Positions 62,148 through 64,000 of a stretch of 64,000 nucleotides of DNA are shown piece after piece. Source of the stretch: Akkermansiaceae bacterium (GTDB lineage: Bacteria; Verrucomicrobiota; Verrucomicrobiia; Verrucomicrobiales; DEV007); NCBI GenBank assembly GCA_024233005.1, contig JACKQE010000019.1, forward strand, positions 1-64,000, given 5' to 3'. The translations under genes and the position numbers were made by a program. Each line of letters opens with the position of its first letter. Position 1 is the first letter of the stretch. Under the pieces are notes generated by a model. That model worked only from the letters and a program-made list of their open reading frames with translations, was not told where the DNA came from and did not search any database.

Positions 62148-63128
62148 ATGGCACTCCCCCTGATTGGCTCGCCCTCTCCCTGCCTGCTTAAATTCTTGGT
62201 CGGATGTATTCTGCTTGGCCCTCTCGCAGGTGCCGAAGCTCAAATCCTGACGCCAGGCTCCGCTCTCAGCGGTGGAGCGCGGTCGACGGGGTCCGCCAGC
62301 CTGTTGGCTGCGAATGCCATGGCCAGCTTGCCCAATGCGTTGCCTGAACCGTTTGATCCTGCGGCAGCCTCCAATTCGGCGACGCCATCCCTGCCGCGTG
62401 TCTTTGCCCCCTCACAACCCCGGACCAGCTACACCCGCTATCCTTGGAAGCGAAATATCGTTGCCACTGTTTTTTGGATCGGGGAAAAGCCAAGCGCCCG
62501 AAATCCCACTCCGAACAACAAAAGCAGTTGGGACAAGGAATGGGAATCAAATTTCGGTGGATACGATGATCCCGATGACTCGGCACGGCTTGGGTTCCGT
62601 CCCAAAAAATTTGTCCCCCGGCAGAACCCTTTTTACATTGCGCTGCCCTACAACGACATCCAACCGGGAACCTACACCACCAAAGCCTCGGCCCGCGAGT
62701 CAGTACCTTGGTTCAAAAAAGAATTTCAGCGCAGTGGCCAAACCATTCTCAAAGGTCGCTGGATCGCGATCCGAAGAGGATCCAAGGTTTGCTACGCCCA
62801 ATGGGAGGATTGCGGACCATTTGAGACGGATGATTGGGAATATGTTTTTGGAGACAAGCGACCCAGCAACAAAAGCAATGACGGCGCCGGTTTGGACGTT
62901 TCCCCGGCAATCAAATCTTATCTGGGCTTCTCCACCAATGCCACCTGCGACTGGCGGTTTGTTGATACGGAGGAGGTTCCAGAAGGCCCGTGGCGGGATT
63001 ACGGTGACAACAATCCCTTTGTCCGCGCCAAATCCATGGCCCCCAGTGCGGATGCCCCGGCAGAACGCATCGTCAAACTCCGAGAACTGCGGGATGAATA
63101 CTTGCGAAATATGCCGCTGGCCCGCTAA
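62148..63128 (+). CDS. Secreted protein, possibly with a double-psi beta-barrel-like domain
   Basis: 326 residues from the ATG at 62148, giving a signal peptide (LLKFLVGCILLGPLAGAEAQ). A low-complexity Ala/Ser/Pro segment (35-95) is followed by a folded domain from about 120: NIVATVFWIGE, NPFYIALPYND, RWIAIRRGSKVCYAQWEDCGPF, DGAGLDVSPAIKSYLG. The CGPF and GLDVSPA elements resemble those of RlpA/expansin-like double-psi barrels, which suggests a cell-wall or polysaccharide role. That is inference from spacing alone. No catalytic residue can be named. Confidence 0.7.
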   Translation: MALPLIGSPSPCLLKFLVGCILLGPLAGAEAQILTPGSALSGGARSTGSASLLAANAMASLPNALPEPFDPAAASNSATPSLPRVFAPSQPRTSYTRYPWKRNIVATVFWIGEKPSARNPTPNNKSSWDKEWESNFGGYDDPDDSARLGFRPKKFVPRQNPFYIALPYNDIQPGTYTTKASARESVPWFKKEFQRSGQTILKGRWIAIRRGSKVCYAQWEDCGPFETDDWEYVFGDKRPSNKSNDGAGLDVSPAIKSYLGFSTNATCDWRFVDTEEVPEGPWRDYGDNNPFVRAKSMAPSADAPAERIVKLRELRDEYLRNMPLAR

Positions 63129-64000
63129 CGGACCTTGGCCGAAATGAAATCCAAGGTTCGTTGAACATTGGCGGCAACGCTGAACTCTCGCGCCAGAACC
63201 CGGTTTTGAAGCTCCGCGAAAGCGCGCCGCTCCTCTGGCATCCATGCTTCCAGAGCACTGGCGAGAGCCTCAGCTCCGCCCGAAGACTCCAGGATGGCCC
63301 CGGCAAACCCATAGTGGGACACGCCATTGCCCGTGGTCGTGACAATAGGCAGACCGTGGGCCGCAGCCTCCAAGGTGGCATTCGAGAAGGGATCGTAGAG
63401 TGTGGGCAGAACAAATATATCCGCCGCTTCATAGAGCGAAGGCAGTTCGCTGACTGCTCCCAGGAATATAACTCTCTTGGGATCGCGAATGCGAAGGTGA
63501 CGCCTTTTCCCTTCGCCGGCAACGACGAGCCGCACGCCACCACCGCGGGCATCCAAATTCTCCACGGCCTCAATGGCAGCCTGAAGACCTTTGCGTTCCC
63601 ATCCGGAACCCACAAAAAGGATTGCCAGTTCACCGGAAACCAGGCCCAGGGATTCCCTGCGCCTGGCAATCATCCCGGGATCAACCCGGGGCGGATCATA
63701 GCCATTGGGAACCACACCGATCCTGGCAAGAGGGGTACCGTATTCCTCCATGATTTCGTCGCGAATCAAAGGACTGTTGGCGACAATGCGAACCTTGGAA
63801 TCCGGCCGGTAAAGAGCACGCTCGAGATCCAACAGATCCCGGTGTTTGCGCTGCCAAGACCGGAAGGTGCTCTTCCATGCGGGCTCCACAGAGGCCCGTC
63901 GGCGGAGCCAAGCCGAGTGCACTCCGTCTCCGGCCCGAAAGACATCGCAATCCCAGACCCTCTCCAGACTGTAGAGCAAATCGCAGTGCGACTCCGGTTG
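63125..64000 (-). CDS. Glycosyltransferase family 4-type, incomplete at the window end
   Basis: The frame is open to the last base of the window and continues beyond it; 291 codons are visible. The N-terminal part (ESHCDLLYSLERVWDCDVFRAGDG) lacks a start. The GT-B C-terminal half shows VPNGYDPPRVD, LFVGSGWERKGLQAAIEAV and LVVAGEGKRR. The sugar-nucleotide motif follows as LPTLYDPFSNATLEAAAHGLPIV with the catalytic-site Glu. This resembles LPS core or polysaccharide glycosyltransferases of the WaaG type. It overlaps the 3' end of the preceding convergent gene by four bases. Confidence 0.88.
   Translation of the reverse strand, partial: QPESHCDLLYSLERVWDCDVFRAGDGVHSAWLRRRASVEPAWKSTFRSWQRKHRDLLDLERALYRPDSKVRIVANSPLIRDEIMEEYGTPLARIGVVPNGYDPPRVDPGMIARRRESLGLVSGELAILFVGSGWERKGLQAAIEAVENLDARGGGVRLVVAGEGKRRHLRIRDPKRVIFLGAVSELPSLYEAADIFVLPTLYDPFSNATLEAAAHGLPIVTTTGNGVSHYGFAGAILESSGGAEALASALEAWMPEERRAFAELQNRVLAREFSVAANVQRTLDFISAKVR

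Overview
The window is about 64 kb of GC-rich bacterial chromosome that looks verrucomicrobial, with Planctomycetota as the less likely alternative. The pointers are three DUF1501 proteins, two DUF1549/DUF1553 proteins with an embedded CxxCH, secreted DUF1080-like proteins beside a formylglycine-type sulfatase, a neutral-ceramidase-like protein, a PKN-type kinase with TPRs, and tyrosine recombinases ending in the LRHSFASYHLA / FxHYRE(L/V)V style. No rRNA, CRISPR array, plasmid origin or complete insertion sequence was found. Family names were assigned by eye from motifs; no database search was run.

Layout. Positions 1-3501 are accessory DNA lying against the 3' end of a tRNA-Thr(CGU) gene (3502-3573). 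The stretch is gene-poor and AT-richer to the left. It carries an intact tyrosine recombinase, the C-terminal stub of a second recombinase, and directly against that stub a 348-bp structured element with 26-bp terminal inverted repeats (1670-2017). Positions 3758-13488 are a co-directional housekeeping run: MoxR ATPase, panD, an HTH/metallo-beta-lactamase fusion, an Hsp70, a FHA protein with tandem peptide repeats, recJ and hflX. Positions 13485-19046 hold secreted catabolic proteins: a sulfatase translationally coupled to hflX, two small lectin-like proteins, and a PQQ-dehydrogenase/PKD/cytochrome c/CBM protein. Positions 19267-32304 are mixed: a 2-hydroxyacid dehydrogenase with a GntR-like operator, an AsmA-like protein, a ceramidase-like hydrolase, a DUF1501-DUF1553 pair, kdsD, a DUF4105 protein, a sugar isomerase and a Nudix hydrolase. 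Positions 32531-39485 are gltB, behind a good sigma-54 promoter match, and glgX. Positions 39503-44276 are a PPC-domain/DUF1501 pair and three small genes, one of them a 40-residue Cys-rich exported peptide with its own terminator. Positions 44391-50357 are asd, a prenyl diphosphate synthase gene and a second DUF1553-DUF1501 pair.

Positions 50549-56767 form the most notable block: FecR-domain protein, CHASE2 membrane protein, PKN Ser/Thr kinase with TPRs, and a FHA-nucleotidyl cyclase, all on one strand. They read as one transmembrane signalling pathway in which an envelope sensor feeds a kinase and a cyclase. Positions 56803-64000 hold an SDR, a YkgJ cysteine-cluster protein, nadB, a PiT phosphate transporter with its DUF47 partner, a secreted protein in an AT-rich setting, and a glycosyltransferase cut off by the window end.

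In function the window mixes central metabolism (glutamate, aspartate-family, NAD, pantothenate, glycogen and isoprenoid synthesis), KDO supply for LPS, phosphate uptake, an exported polysaccharide-degrading repertoire, and Ser/Thr-phosphorylation/FHA signalling, which appears twice (8.2-10.3 kb and 53.4-56.8 kb).
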